DNA of 64,000 nt, taken from the NCBI GenBank assembly GCA_014706295.1, contig JACSVZ010000009.1, forward strand, positions 37,513,768-37,577,767. The letters are read 5' to 3'. This DNA is from Lycocorax pyrrhopterus obiensis. Its lineage: Eukaryota; Chordata; Aves; Passeriformes; Paradisaeidae. The notes below the pieces were generated by a model. It did not search any database. It was not told where the DNA came from and saw only the letters and a list, made by a program, of their open reading frames with translations. Of the stretch, positions 1 to 14,045 are shown in pieces. Numbering within the stretch: position 1 is the stretch's first letter; each line of letters starts with the position of its first letter. The position numbers were made by a program, and so were the translations under genes.

Positions 1-3000
1 TTAGATAAAGCTGCATTTTTGCTGCAGGCCAGAGACTGCGTGGGGTCAGTGAGCAGGGCTGGGAAAGCTGCCCAGGCGGGTTTGGGTGCCCGTGTCCCTG
101 CGAGCACAATGGGAGCTGCCGGGCTGCTAATTGTGGCACACCTCGGCTCATTATGCAGAAACTTTCCCTTGTAGGAAGGGTTCCTCGGCAGGAGGTGTAA
201 TTCCATGACAAAAAGCTTAGGAGAGCACTTTGGAATCTGCCTCGCTGAGCTTGTAGGGCTCAGCTCTGGGATGTCTCAAACGTAGGGAGCAGTCTTTCCT
301 TTTCCTTCAATTTAAGGAAACCTTGGAAAGAAATACCTCGGGCTTCCTTGGATTTACAGAGTGCCAGATTTGTGCTTGGCAAAACTGAGTGGCTTGGTAC
401 GATTTCTGTTTTGACTGAAACCAGTTGAAATGTCCTGTTTGAATAATTCGGATCAACAGACATTAAAACTGCTTATAGTAACCTCCATTCTTAATTATTT
501 TTCATCAGAAAGATCATTTTGACTGGTGCTAGATGTTCAAAAGGTTATTTGTAATTTATTTTGCCAACAAGGCTAGTAAACAATGCCTTGTTTATGCCAC
601 AGCATATTTATCATTCTAACAGTTCAACTTTTGGAAAGGTAAATAACTCATTTTATATTTACATAAACCTTGGGTGTCCTAAAAGCCAGTGGTAGTGAAG
701 ATCAATTGTAGAACTGAAGTTTCTGTACCAAGTAGAGAAGAATGGAACTAGAATTGAATTCCTGTATATAAAAGGGTGTAAGAAGTACCAAAAATAACTT
801 TATGAAACTAAAAGTAATATCAGTATAGACTGTCATAATTTTGCATTTAATGTTCACTCTAAGTCAAAAAAAAAAGTATTTGAGAATATACTATTTAAAA
901 GTTTTGATTTTTTAATCCATTTTGCAAATTCCTACTTGTTAATGTGTAATAATCACAGTGTAGTGGGGCTGAAGGTGTTGGATTAAAACACCTCTGTCCA
1001 TGGCAGGTGAAGTGCTGCAAATGTAAGGGAGCAGAAGTTTGCAGAAAAAAATCCCAGTTCTTAATTTCCCCGATTTGCTTTGGTGCAATTCTAACTGTGA
1101 TTAATACATTTACACCTCTGGTCTCTCAAGTTTGGGTGCTCAACACCTCCCCATTGGCAGAATTGTTCTCTGTAAGATGTTTTTGTGTCATCTTCCATTG
1201 CAAGAAGTGAAGATTTGCTCAGCTTCACTTGTGAGGCTCTTTTCCCAGTCGATGAGATGCCATTTTTCCATCAGTTTTCCGTATCAGTAAACTCCTCTCT
1301 GCTCCTGCCCCCTGGGAGACACAAAGTGCTTCATCCACGGATCAGTTCTGAGCCAGCATAAACACTTCCTCCCTCCTTTGCCGTGGTTGTTTTCTCGTGT
1401 TTACATTGGAATTTATAATTTGTTTTTCTCAGCTGTGTGCCGTTTCTCTGGCTGCAGCTCACACTTGGTGTATCTTAGACCAGTCTGTGTTGCATAACAA
1501 AAACTGTTTCTACTTTGAAGCATCCCGGTGATGTTGGATTCCCTGTGCCAGACTTGGATATAAACAAAACACTCGGTGTCTGTAGTGGTATCCAGAGACT
1601 GGATAATTAAGGGAGGCACTGACACTACAGAAAGCTGAAAAAATAATAATAATAGATGTTTCTTGAGTTAAAGGTATTTGGTTTAAAATGGAGTTTTGTA
1701 GATAATTTTTAATAATTTTCATTTCTGTCAGTTGCTTTATGTGTTTTAATTTCTGTCGCCTTTTCCTAAGTTGTCCAAACTGTAGAACCAATCTCTGACA
1801 TGATTAATTATAATATGAGGGATTTCTGTGTGGTTCATCAGGTCTCCAGCACTCCAGGTAGCATCACTTTGGTGATGAAAACACCGTTTGTTTAAAAACT
1901 CTGTAAAATACAAATTCCCTGCTGTAGGTGTGTGTGCCTCAGTTAAAGAAGAACCCTGGATATTAATCCTGGGATGAAAATGTTCCCCACAGGCTGAGGT
2001 TAAATGCAGAGTGCAGGTGGAGGGGGAGAGGTGCCGTGCTCCCCTGTCAGCTCCTGCTGGAGAATTTCCAGTTCTCCCTCCTGGTGACTCTTCCTCCTCC
2101 CCGCTGCAAGGAGCGGTTCTGTGACTCACGGTCACATGGAGGTGTTCGTGTGTGCAGCCAGCAATCAAACAGAATTTGGGTTCCGTGGATAATACTGGAT
2201 TCAATAAGGGGCAAAGCTCGTTGGTGGGGAATCTCAGCCTTTAAAAATACATCGTGGGGTTCATGACATGAAAAATGAGAGCGTATTTCTATGTGTTGGT
2301 GCAGACCTTGCCATCCTGCTTTGACTGGGATAATCAGGATTCCTAATTGAATCATTTGTTACCTTGTGAGTGATACCAGTGTATCCCAAGGAGCTCTTTG
2401 GACTACATGTTACCTTATTTGTAACAATTTTCTCATAAAGCTTTTTTGGGAAAAAAATCCCCCTCTTCTGTAAACAGAAATTTCTCTTTTAGTACCAGAA
2501 ACAGCTTTTCCAAAAGGATTTTTAAATAACTCAATTGTTTGTTGTAATAGTAATTTTATTTTTAACAATTAGTTCGTAGTCATGTTTTGGTAGACTGAGA
2601 ACTTGTGTAAATAAATGTAGCTTTAAAATACAGAGTTGTAGTGGCTGTGGGTTTTTTGACATTTCATAGGCAGTGACAGTTTTGTGTCCATATGTTCATA
2701 AATAGTGAATAATCATTATTTTTAGGGATGAGAGATTGCTCATGTTCTCATACATAACTGCTGTCCCACTCAGGGTAATACTTGGGATATCTTACGGTTG
2801 TTTTGTGTCCAATTTGACATAAGATGATTGAAATTGCATTGTTTCCTTTTTCTGAATTAAAGTTATTCAGAGAATTTTTTACTTGGTTTATTCTGTTTGG
2901 TGCTGCAGAAAGAAACATGAAAATGGTTGTGATCTGTGCTCATCTCACTGTCCCTATCCCTTTATCAGGGTTTGTGGGCTGATGGCCACTCTTATTTCCT

Positions 3001-3360
3001 AAAGTGCTCTGTAGTGCTTCAGTCGACTTTATGGTACTGCTAGAGGGGGAACACAGGCATTCCTGGGCATTGTTTTGGTCCGAACTGGATTTTTCCTCAT
3101 TTAGATTCACATCTCCTCTCCTCTGGAGACGTGTTTACCTGGACACGAGGTGTCATCCAGGACTGCTGGGCTCGGGAGTATTGGGAGCCCTTCTGTTGGG
3201 TTGATCCAACATCAGCATTCCAGAGATGGCCTTCAGGTGATGGGCTGTAATCCCGGGATTCAGATGTAAAGTAGTCCCGGATTGGCTTGGCTTTGGGGCT
3301 GCTTTGGGAAGTTCCAGTTGTTTAACAACTGGGAAAAGGAAGAAAGTGATGGAAAAGTCA

Positions 3361-3566
3361 GTGAATCCCAGAATGTTTTGGTTGGAAAGGACCTTAAAGC
3401 CCATCCAGTGTCACCCCCTGCCATGGGCAGGGACACCTTCCACTATCCCAGGCTGCTCCAACCTGGCCTTGGGCACTTCCAGGAATCCAGGGGCAGCCAC
3501 AGCTTCTCTGGGCACCCTGTGCCAGGGCCTCCCCACCCTCACAGTGGGGAATTTCACCCATTCTAG
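3361..3566 (-). mobile_element. CR1 LINE fragment (3' end)
   Basis: The + strand starts with the avian CR1 3'-end signature read in reverse (aatcccagaatg, then ttggttggaaaggacctt) and continues through gccatgggcagggacacc to the ccaccctcacagtgggga block. The CR1 sense strand is therefore minus. It is a short 5'-truncated copy in EPC2 intron 1. Confidence 0.85.
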
Positions 3567-5189
3567 GGACTCGTGTAAATTTTTAGGATGGAGCAGCCCA
3601 GTTTGATTCGCTTTCCCCTGCGTCCCCTCACTGAGCCAGTAAGAGCAGCTGACCCTTAGTGCGTTTTTTTGGCCTGTAGTCATAATTCAGCAGTCTGGAA
3701 GGCAAGTGTGGGGCAGGTGGTTCTTGTGATTATTTTTTTTTAAGAAAGGGTGGGGGATATCATGTTGGAAAAACTTGATATGGCCAAAAGTGAAACTGAG
3801 AAGCGGTTCCATGAGCCCTTCCCATTTGTGTGTCTTCTGTTTCTTGTGGGTTTTCTTCAGCTTCCTTCCACTGAGTGTTGGAAACTCCTCAGGGAAGCTG
3901 AGAGGAGTTTGTCCTCGAAAGCCTTGGTCTGGGTGCGTTGGTTTCCACTCAATGTTTGGATTTTTCTGGTTTGTCCAGTGCCCTGCATTACTTGATAATT
4001 AATACAATGTTTTAATGGGCAAGAGGAGCCAGCTCTGATTCCTGACTAGATGAAGTCTTTATCAAATCAGTAGAAAAATGCATATTATCAACTTTACTAA
4101 TCACTGAAGTGCTTGCTTTTCAAAATAAATTGGAAATGAAGCAGCGTGTTTGAGCTCTCAAGGGTGGGAATTTCTGTGGTGCACAGGCTGATTTCCTGCT
4201 CTGTATGTGACTCCTTATTTCAGTCGTTCTCTTTCCATCCCGGAGCAGAGGGAGGGGGAAGAAAGGAAAACAGATCTGTAGGATTGAAAGAGTTAACTGC
4301 ACAAGAAAACAAAACCTGGTGCTTGAGTTTACACTTTTGCTCTTGGAAATCTTCTCTAAAAAAAGTGTCTGTGTGCAGAGAGGGAGGAGATGGGGCTGAG
4401 GCTTTCCACGGCAGGGACGCTTCTGACCAAATTAGCTTTTGAGCTTCCTGACACTTCTTTCTGGAAGTGCTGTCAAGAGGTGTTACTCGCTGTGGTTGAG
4501 ACTTTGCAAGATGAGTCTGCACATTTCCAACTACAGTTCTGTACTTTTAGCTTCTGAATCTCAGTGTTAAAGATAAAAATGTCTGTTTTAAATTTCCTAA
4601 TTCAAATACAATGTTAAACAAGTGAGATATTTAGACTTCAGTATATTTTAATTGGGTTTTTTTGCTTTAATTCTGTTATTGGTGCAGGTAGATTGGAAGG
4701 CTGACTCCAGGTTGGCCTAGAAATGACTTATTTTGAGTAGGAAAAGCTGTTGATAAATTCACTTTTCTGTTCCATCATACTTGCATTGAGGGCTGTGGGG
4801 TTAAAGCAGTGAAACAACCTTCTAAAGTTGTAGCTTTGCTTGTATGGTGTAGTTTTAAGGTATGAGGAAGAGAACAGGTACATTTAATCCTGAAGGTTTG
4901 TTTTCTAGGGGTCTCTATCCAATATGGAATTGCTCATTGGAGTTTGGTAATTAAGACAGATCAGCTTTTCAGTGTGAAGATGGTGTTCAGCCCTGGGCAT
5001 CTCCAGCCATGCTCAGCCAAAAAACTTGCAGTTATTTAAAGTTTGATAAACTCTGTTTCTCAGAGATTACTTGGGGGGTGGCAACAGGGGATTTAAAGGT
5101 TAAGGAAAACCCAAACTGGTCTGTAGGGTCCGAGTGCTGTGGTTTGTGGGATAAAAGGAAGTAGGTGCGGTGGGTGGCATTTCTGGTCA

Positions 5190-5240
5190 TGGCAAGGAGC
5201 TGGAATTAGATGATTTCAACCCAAACCGTTCTGTGATTCA
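5190..5240 (+). mobile_element. CR1 LINE 3' tail fragment
   Basis: The block aaggagctggaattagatg, followed by a tail ending ttctgtgattca, is the sense-strand 3' end of CR1, whose terminus is the ATTCTRTG repeat. Only about 50 bp are recognisable. Confidence 0.65.
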
Positions 5241-8200
5241 GTAATATTGGTGAAAAATATGTAAAAAGTAACATTCAATATTGATCACTGTTTCCCTTAA
5301 AGCTTAACAAAAATAATCTTCAGGACACTCTTATCTGTTAACTTAGTACTGTTGTTGAACTCTCTTTTGTAGTGAAGAAACTCCCAGACAGGAAGTTTAG
5401 GGAGAACATGAAATTTATGGTGTTTCAGGGATGAAGGGAATGGCAGTGAAGGTACCTGGCTCTGAATGTCTGCAACCAAAGCTGAGTATTTTTAGGTACC
5501 GGGATTGTAGGAATTTTAGGGTTTTTTTCCCTTCTGAGGAAAAGTGGAAGGCAGGATTGCGGTGTGTCGGAAGGGGTTCAGAGAACAGTCCTGGTTTAAT
5601 GTGTAAATGAGCTCAAGCTGTGGTGTTACACACGCTAAACATTTACATCTTCCTAATGCTGTTAGTTGAAGAAATAGCCCAGTCTAAGCTGTGTTTGTTT
5701 GAGATTTTGTAGTCGTACTGGAGAGAAAGGTCTGGATGTGCTTTTTAAGGAATTAGTGGGTAATCACTCTTTGTCAGGGACTCCTTTTTATTCCCATGGC
5801 AGCACATTCTGTTTGCTGTCATCACTGGTTCTCTAATGCTCCCTTATTTTGTGTAAGACCTTTGGATCTGCCCCACCGCAGAACAAAGTGTGAGCTTAAA
5901 ATACTGGCTGTGTCTTTCAAAACCATAAGAAAAAAGTGAAAACTAGACCAAAAGTTGTACTGGTATACCAGGTAATAAATCTATCTGTAAAAACACTTTT
6001 TGAGGTTTAATAAATCCAGTTAATTAACCCAGCTTTCATGTAAAAATCTTCAGAGTTTGTTTGAATAGAACTGTTTCAGGAGTTAAAGTTTAAATTTTCC
6101 TGTAGTCGATGTTCAGCAGAAAGATTTGAGGGGTTTCCCCCCCCTAATTTTAAAATTTACATAGTTTATCTGTCTATTTTGGAGCTCTGCTGTTTGAGGA
6201 GTGACAGCAGCACTGCTGAAAGCTGAAATCTCTGTTTGAAAGCTGTGTTATGCTTGAAGGCTTTTTATAGTGAAATGAGTACTAACACCTATTGTCAGCC
6301 TCTCCTTGGGAACTCTGTGTGCGCTTACTACAGTGCTGCAACAGCTGAGAATCTGAGTTACTCATCTGAATTACACTTTATTGGGCTGCAGAGGCGAAAG
6401 GTGTTCTGAATTTTGGACAGATCAAGCCCTTCCTGACAGCAGTTCTGTGCTGTGGACTGTTGGTGCACAGCTCCAGGGACTTCAGTTGAAAGCAACCCAG
6501 TAATGAAACCGTTTCTGTGCAGCTGAATTACTCAGCACTGCCAAGCTCTCCAAGACACGTTTTAATGGTGGAGTGACAGATTTACTCAGTGTGGAGTAAC
6601 TCAGGCACATCACACCAGCTATTGGATTGCATGCTTGTCTTAATTCTAATAGCACTCACTTGGGAGCCTGATTGATTTAATGTTGCTTCGTCTGCTGCAG
6701 GAGATTCCCAAAGCTGCTCTCATTTTGCAGGAATTGCATTATTTGTGTTTCTGTAAATCTTATTACTTAAAAGGGGATCATTTATTAAATATCATTTACA
6801 TATTTTTAAAGGTTTTTCATTCACTCTCCTTTTTAAAAATACCGTTCTGTAGAATTAAAGAGTTTCTCTCTTTAATTCTCTCTTGTTCTTGAGAGAATTT
6901 CCAAGTGGGTAGCAGAGTGTGTGAGTGCCAGACTGCCGTGTGTGCCAGGCTGCACTGCCAGCCAGGCACTGGAATGCTGGCACGTTCCCATTCCTGGTGT
7001 TGATCCTGGCCTCTTGGGAGTGTTAACTGTGGGGAGGGGCACCCTAGAAAGCCAAAGGGAGGAAAATAGAGCAGCAAACCTTTTCTCTGTGTGTGTGTGG
7101 TTTTTTTCCCTGCTGAAACAAGTGCTATCCCAGCAGTTTGGTGTGTGGGAATGGCTGGAGGATAACCTGCAGCCCTGGAACAGGCAAAGTAAGGTCACAC
7201 GGATCTGTGACAGAGCTGAGCTTGGATTTCAAGTTGATATTCTGCTGTGCCACCCTCCCTCCCCTCAAATCTGGGAAGCTTTGGGGAAGAGCAGTAAAAG
7301 CAGAATGAAATTTTCATTCCTGTTTCCACCAGTAGCTCATCTGCTGGGAGACTGCAGCTTGCTTGGTTTATGTTGGATTTGGAGAACTTGGTACTTAACT
7401 TTTCCCAGGGGCTGTGTGTGGATCTAAGGTCCTGTCCTGGTGAGGAATGTCGCTCCTGTTCACTGGACACGCAGAAGGCAGCGTGGCCGTTTGGTGTCTT
7501 AGCCTGAGAAGTTCTTTAGTGGTTTGAATTTTAACATGAAAAGTCTTTTAAGAGAGAAGTTACAGCTTAGCTCTCACTTGCAACAGTAGGTGGTTGTCAC
7601 TGAGTTAACTACTAAAATTATGTGGGAAAAAATCTTTGTGAGCTGCTAGATTTATTGTGATCTCTGTTTCACCTGAAGTGATTCTGTGGAATTTGTGACT
7701 TCTGTCCCATAAGAATAAAATGAAGTGATACCTGTTTGGGGAGTCCCTGCTTTTCAGGTGTTATTCTGTGAGAACTCTTCTTCCTGTTGCTCTTAACTTG
7801 CTGAACTTCTAAAAGCAGGCCAGTAAGGATTGCTGAGTAGACAGGAATGATGAAATTTGCTATTCTTTTGACTTTATAATCCTTTAAAGGCCCGATCTTG
7901 CATACATTTTCTTTCTGACAGGTTTGGGTGGGTTTGGCTTTCCCCAGCCCTAATTTTCTGCTGAGGTTATTTTGTGTAGTTTGAATGTTTGTCTTTTTCC
8001 CAGTCTGGTGGAAGGTGTGGGCTCTTGTCTGAACAAAGGGTTCTCTTCATCTGTTTGTAGCTCATTCACTGCAGCTCCAAGATTCCCATCAGTTAGGAAC
8101 CCATGGAACACTAAATGATGGAGAACGCATCCTGTCACCATCCTGGGAACAAGCATCCTGCTGGCCTCTAAAACCCAGCAAAGCCTCCACTCTGCTACCC

Positions 8201-8291
8201 TATAGGAAAGCAGTGGGAGAAAAGGGTGACTGACTTTATATGCACTTTGTACACTGAGACCTAAATAAACTCTCCCGTTTTCCCCTTGCAG

Positions 8292-8451
8292 GAACATCAT
8301 TTGCAACGGGCTATCTCAGCACAGCAAGTTTTCAGAGAAAAGAAGGAGAGCATGGTTATCCCAGTCCCTGAAGCAGAGAGCAATGTCAACTACTACAATC
8401 GTTTGTATAAAGGAGAGTTCAAGCAACCAAAGCAGTTCATTCACATCCAAC
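8292..8451 (+). CDS. EPC2: EPC2 exon 2 (first EPC2 coding exon in window)
   Basis: EPC2 is a scaffold subunit of the nuclear NuA4/TIP60 histone acetyltransferase complex. Its conserved N-terminal EPcA region docks the catalytic KAT5 and ING3 subunits, as known for the EPC/EPL1 family. This exon encodes EHHLQRAISAQQVFREKKES through QPKQFIHIQ, about residues 52-104 of an 806-residue protein, inside that domain. The acceptor is ttgcag|gaacat and the donor is caac|gtaagt. The exon starts in phase 0 and leaves one base for a proline codon completed in the next exon. The sequence is EPC2 rather than its paralog EPC1: it reads FREKKESMV and NVNYYNRLY, where EPC1 has YGEKRDNMV and NIAYYESIY (from memory). 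Exon numbering assumes one exon to the left of the window. Confidence 0.97.
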
Positions 8452-11400
8452 GTAAGTTACAAACACTGGGCTTCTTGTGGGTTGTGGTGTTTGTTCAACC
8501 CCTCCTTGTTTAACCTGAGTAACCTTTGTCTTGAGGTCAGAGTTGCTGCAATGGTCAGAAAGTGGGAAGACAGAAATCCATTTATATCTGTAAATTCCAG
8601 TGTCTTCTCAGGGTCTGGAAGGACTGAAGGTTACTGGTGCATGTGGGGGTTTTGCTGCTGGGTTTGTTTCTGGCTCTGTGCTGATGCTCTGTCCATGTGC
8701 AGTAGCTGCTGAACCTCACCCGTCTCTTGGGCTTCCAGTATTCTTGGTCCAGCCCCTCTTCTTGTGGTTTTTTTCCTTCCTAGTCCTGAGAAGGAATAAC
8801 TGAACCTGCCTGCCTGCTTCCTGGTTGCTTATACTGATGCAGGGAGCAGGAGAGAGGTTGTCTTGCTCACCTGTTAACTCCAAAGTTCTCTGTAAGTGCG
8901 GATCAATAAACCAGAAGAGTTTTTGTAATGGAATCAGCCTTTGTCCTGCTGCTCACAATAGAGTTCTGGCAGGGCAGGGCAGCTGTGCTGCCACTGGAGT
9001 TCAGGCTGCTCTGGGTAACAGTCACTTTTCTCTGAGTTTGGCTACAACTGAGGAATTCCATTTCAGCAGGGAACTCTGAGTTTATTTTATAGATAAAACG
9101 AAGTATTCTGCATGATCTTAGCTTACTATGTCTTACAAGATCTCATTAATCTAAATTTGTGGGCTCTGGATTAATTTTAACACTTCTTTTGGTTGATGTT
9201 CTGTTGACAAGTGACACACTCTTACAGTTCAGCTGTTCCTTGGCACACAAATCATGTTTGTCCTTTGCAGGATGTGGTTCAGGGGTTTATTTGGTCACTT
9301 GGATTCCTCCCAGGAGTTACCTTTGTAGCAAAACCTTTGATTCAATTATTGCATCATTTCTCACCAACGTGGTGAAGTGTCCAATTTTTCCCATTTATTT
9401 TCAAAATAGGAGATTTTGAAAATAATGTGCTCAGGGTCCTCTGTGATGCAACAGAGACCAAGGAGGTGATGGTGAAAAATTAACAAAAAGGAACTGTTTC
9501 TCTCCTTAATAAAAGAAACAAACTTGCAAGCAAGGCAGGCTGAATGAACTGAAACCAAGCTGCTGATTGAGAGCTGTATTTTATTCTGTTCTTTGTTGGA
9601 CACTGCCAGAAACACTGTGAATACTGTTAATAAACATGTCTAAAAATGTTAAGTATATTATGCCAAAATTTTCTTTGTCTTGTTGAGACTCACAGTCTTT
9701 CTGGACAGAATTACAGAAGGTATTTGAGCTGAAGATAAATATCAGATACTGCTCCAAGATAATTTTTCCCACATATTCTGGATGGAGTAGGTGTGATACA
9801 AGGCAGCTTTATGCTACATAAACTGCTTAGAAAATCTGTTTTAATGCTAAAAGCACAAATAGCAACAATACCCACTTTGGCCAGGGAGGTTATGTAAACT
9901 GATGTAAAATGCCAGGAGGGCACATACTATAATTCATGCTTACTGGTGGGTATTTCTGGAAAATCATGTTTTGCTGGGATTCTGGTAGCCTGAGATTTTA
10001 ATATTTTTTACATTCTTTTATTTAGATCAGTGGTTCCAAGCAGAGAAAAGTTAATTTCTTTGTAAAGCCTGGAATTTGGGAATAAGCAAGGTTCCAGGTG
10101 TTAGTTGACCTCAGTAGCACCAACCCAGGTAATGTTGAGCTGAATGTAAAGAAAAAACCTTGAACTATTCTAATTATTCCAGCATGCTTAATAATTTTCC
10201 AAGAGTATTTGTAGCATCAATAACATGGAGATGCATTTTAAGTTACTGATTATTAGCAAAGAGATTAAGTTGGTACACTTGGACCTAGAATTAGAGAGCT
10301 GAGGGGATGTGACCTGAGTCGCCCTCACGGGAACAATTAAACCATGTTCATTAAGTGGGGAATGAACTCCAACCATCCTTAAAAGGTGAAGTTTTTGACA
10401 GAAAGACATTTTCTGGTTAGGTGACCCTCTGTATTGATCAATTTGCTGCCTTGGCTCAGGCCTGGTTGCTGGTGTTGGCACAAGAGGGTGGCAGGGCCGT
10501 GGTTTGCTGAGGAGGGAAGGCAGTGGAACCACTTGTTTCAGTGGTAACTCGTGCCTGTGGCAGCTTCAAATGAGTGTGGAACCACAGCCTTAATTTAGTT
10601 AGCTAAATGAGATTAGTCAATTTAGTTAAGTTAAACCCAGTCCAGTGTAACTTCGCTGAAAAACAAATTGCATTTGTTTAAGTTGGTACAAACTTAGTTC
10701 CTAGGGGAGCTCAAGTAAACAGAAGCAAATCCTTCTGGGCAGGTACTGCTGGGAGTGGGTGGAGTGGCAGAGGATGGGAACTGGGGTGTTGTGTTTGCAA
10801 CAGCAATGAGCAAGCCAGCAAGTTCTGAGCATTCCTGGAGGAAACTTTCCAGGTGGGATCATGGGAATGTCGTGGTTGCAGCAGCAAACCAGCAAGGTCT
10901 GAGCATTCCTGGAGGAAACTTTCCAGGTGGGATCCTGTCCAGCAGTGCCCTGTAGAAATGCAGGTGTTCTGGAGGAGAAACACTGGATTCATCCTGAGTC
11001 AGGAGAATGTCCCAGGATTTAGCAGGAGGTGTCCATGTGGACTGGAACACAGGGCTGGTTCTCCAGCAGCTCCTGCAGGAGCAGCTCCCCCAGCTGCTAT
11101 GGCAGGGGCAGGACCGAGGGAGTGATGGATGGTTCCATCCATGGCACATAAACACCTGGGTCTTGTGATGGCTTTGGCAGCCAGGGAGCTGCCACGCTGC
11201 AGGCCAGCTCCAGGGTGAAAAATGGCTTTTTCTAGAACAATTTCAGTTCACTCAGTGCTTGGGAAAAGGATAATACTGGTAATTACGGATATTGCTGAAA
11301 GTGTGTTTTGAGGAGGGGTAAATGAACATCAGGGGAGGAGGACACTTGCATGGGTGTCCCAGAGCTGTGACAAGCCAGCTTGGGGTTGATTAAGTCCAAA

Positions 11401-13899
11401 GGAGAAGAGGTAGCCTTGCATATCCTGAGGCTCTCACACCTCCCTAGGCTGCTGAGAGTTTGTGGCCATCCTGTCTGCACTGAAACAGGTGAAATGCAGG
11501 TACTGCTTCTATCCCTTCAGTGTCATTAACCTGCACCCCCCCCATGTAAACCGCCTCTATTTGAAAGGGAGCCACACTGATGGCTACAGGCCATGACAAA
11601 TAGTGCACTGCTGATAACAGAGAAGCGTTGCTGGCAGGTGTGAAAAGGGCTACTGCTGTTGTCACAGGAATGATGGGGGTTTGTTTAAGAAAATGAGACT
11701 GGATTTGTTTGCTGTGTGGTGATCCTGGCAAGTGCCTGTTGGATGCCTTTTATCTTATCATCTTGAATATTAATCAAAATACTGAGCAGAGAGAGGGAGG
11801 GACCTCCTGCTTCCAGCTGAGGTGCATCATGGGGTCACTTCGGGTGCTGGCAGTGCAGTAACCTGCCTTCCCTCTTGGAGACCCATCACTGATATCCATA
11901 GAGTGTTCCTGAGGGTGACTGGTGGTTTTAGATGCTTTTTGATGGAATGGTTGGGCTTTTTTTTTTTTTCTTTTTGCTGGTCTTGGTGTCTCCTGGTTGC
12001 CTGTTACTTGAGCCTGTCTGATTTTATTCTGGAAGGTTGATGGTTCAAGACCTTTTAGTGACTCTTCTTTTCCCATTGTGGAAATGAAGGGAAGTTTGCT
12101 GGCACTGCTCACAATTTACAGGTGAAGAACATCACGTCTTCCCTGTCACAGATCCTCCTGCTCACTGATATTCTGGCTTGGAAAAACTGGCTGGAAACAT
12201 TTTGTCCACAGGGGATTATTGAATTATCTACTGACAGGCAATAGGTTGACATCTTTCTGGTGTGAGACCAACATCTGCCTGAGGGCAAACAAGCAGTGCC
12301 TTTTGTGGACTCTAATGGATTTCAGTCCACATGTGAGCAGTGATCTACTGGAGAGGCAGATCTGATGTTGAAAGCTGCAGTTTAAGACACAGTTAATCGT
12401 TGGAGAGCTTTTGGTCACATGCCCGGTGACAGTGTCTTAAATAAACTTGCCGTGCAACTTGTATTACTGAATTAATATTGCCAGCAATTCTTGACACATA
12501 GTTACAGCCTGTTATTAATTCCTGCTCAAATAAATTGTTACAGTGTGTGGCAGGTCAGAGAACTCTTGTGGCCAAGTGCTGTTGTCACAGTTGGTACAGT
12601 CGGGCAGTGTCTCCTCTGAGAGGCACCAGCTTGAGCTGAAGATGCTGAGGGGCTGCTTTTTAGCCCCTCCCAGCTGCATCTGGCTGAGTTTCTGTGCCTG
12701 ACCAAATAAATAAATAAATACTGGTAGTGGTTTAGCTCATTTATTGCACTGGATTACAGAGAGGGTGGACTTGGGCAAGGCTGAGATGTGGAAAGGCACT
12801 GCTTACCACCTCCCTGTGGGCAAGAAAATACTGGGATTTGTTTTAAAGATGTTGTTTTGTGGTTTTCTTTTGCTCCTGGTCTCCCAAGTTTTTGTTTTAA
12901 GGTGCTCTCAAAGCACACAGGGCAGCTCAGAGATTTTTAAATTAGCACTTGGTATAGCCATGAGTTTAGAGCACAGAGATAAGATAGTGCTGTTTGTCTA
13001 TTAAGAACAGAATATATTTCATCAGACCTCTTAACTGCTGTTATTCCAGTGCTGATGGAATTACTGGGAGAGTTTACCTGGTGTGTCACCTCCTCAGGTT
13101 TTATTAGATATACAATTAATGTTTCTCTTAACAGTTCTTACTGCCATGTGCAATTTACTCATACTTGTTGTAAAATTGAATTTCTGCTGTGTTACCTGGA
13201 TGAGAACTTCCTTCTGCTTTTAGTAGGACCAGGAACTTTGTCAAGTACGGAAACTCATTAGCACAATTAGTAATAAAGACATGAGCTTTTTTGAGAAGTT
13301 GAGAACTGACTATTAGGAGAGCCTGAAGGAATTGTCAGGCTGTACATCCACAGCTGAGGTGGTTTTGGAGAAGAAGTAACAATTCCCACAGCATTGGTCT
13401 AGGATTTTTACAGTTACATAAAACAAGAAAAAGTTTAGTCTGTTAAATGTTTTAACACTTTAGGTTTGGTGTACTGTTTAAAAATGGGAACTGAAATGAT
13501 ATTGGAACTTCAGTGTCAATGCGTTTTCTCCAAGTCTGCAATTTGATTGAAAATTATCTTAGTTGTTAATAATCCTACCATGATATTCTGGAGGAGCTGT
13601 ATTATATCAGTACTATCAAGCATCTTTGCTCCTGATTTGCAAAGATATTTTAAACTTTCTGTGCCTATCAGTCCTTCAAGTCACTTAAAAGGAAACTTCT
13701 TGGATTCCTTTCATATTGGAAGCTGGAGACAAGCAACTTCTAACTGCTGTGTGTTACCTGGGGAAACTTTTTAGCATAAAAAAAGTGTTCTGGCAGAGAA
13801 GTGCTGGTCTGGAATTTTATCAGTCATTTTTGATTTCTTACTGCAGATGTATGTCCAGAGTGTGTTGCTTACCCAACATTTCAATTTCTTGTGTTCCAG
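8452..13899 (+). other. EPC2: EPC2 intron 2
   Basis: The intron runs from gtaagt at 8452 to gtgttccag ending at 13899. It holds a 74-bp-period duplication at about 10812-10934, a short AAAT microsatellite near 12705-12720 and a T run near 11959-11970. I recognise no gene. Confidence 0.85.
10812..10934. repeat. Two-copy tandem duplication, 74-bp period
   Basis: A 49-bp block running from aagccagca to aggtgggatc at 10812-10860 recurs at 10886-10934 with two substitutions. The sequence before each copy (gtttgcaacagcaa and ggttgcagcagcaa) is also similar, so the duplicated unit is about 74 bp. It lies in EPC2 intron 2. Confidence 0.85.
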
Positions 13900-14045
13900 C
13901 CTTTAATCTGGACAATGAACAGCCAGATTATGATATGGACTCTGAGGATGAGACCCTACTGAACAGGCTGAACAGGAAGATGGAAATCAAGCCACTGCAG
14001 TTTGAAATAATGGTTGACAGACTCGAAAAAGCCAGTTCTAGTCAG
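13900..14045 (+). CDS. EPC2: EPC2 exon 3
   Basis: Two bases complete a proline codon begun at 8451. The exon then encodes FNLDNEQPDYDMDSEDETLL through DRLEKASSSQ, about residues 105-153. It belongs to the EPcA domain. The acidic PDYDMDSEDE motif is a hallmark of the family. The acceptor is gtgttccag and the donor is gtcag|gtatgg. The open frame continues upstream of 13900 by chance, but the splice phase and homology fix the start. Confidence 0.97.

Larger units (their letters stand above)
1..8291 (+). other. EPC2: EPC2 intron 1 (3' part), no coding exon seen
   Basis: This is the stretch upstream of the first EPC2 exon in the window. The expected N-terminal EPC2 coding sequence (about 51 residues) is not found here, so the window starts inside intron 1. 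The DNA is AT-rich with no long conserved frame. It carries two CR1 fragments (about 3361-3566 and 5190-5240). The intron ends with a normal acceptor, cccttgcag, at 8283-8291. I see nothing else I can name. Confidence 0.75.

Noticed and set aside
1..8291. EPC2 first coding exon inside the window
   Set aside because: No reading frame matching the expected N-terminal EPC2 residues with a suitable donor was found in the left 8.3 kb.
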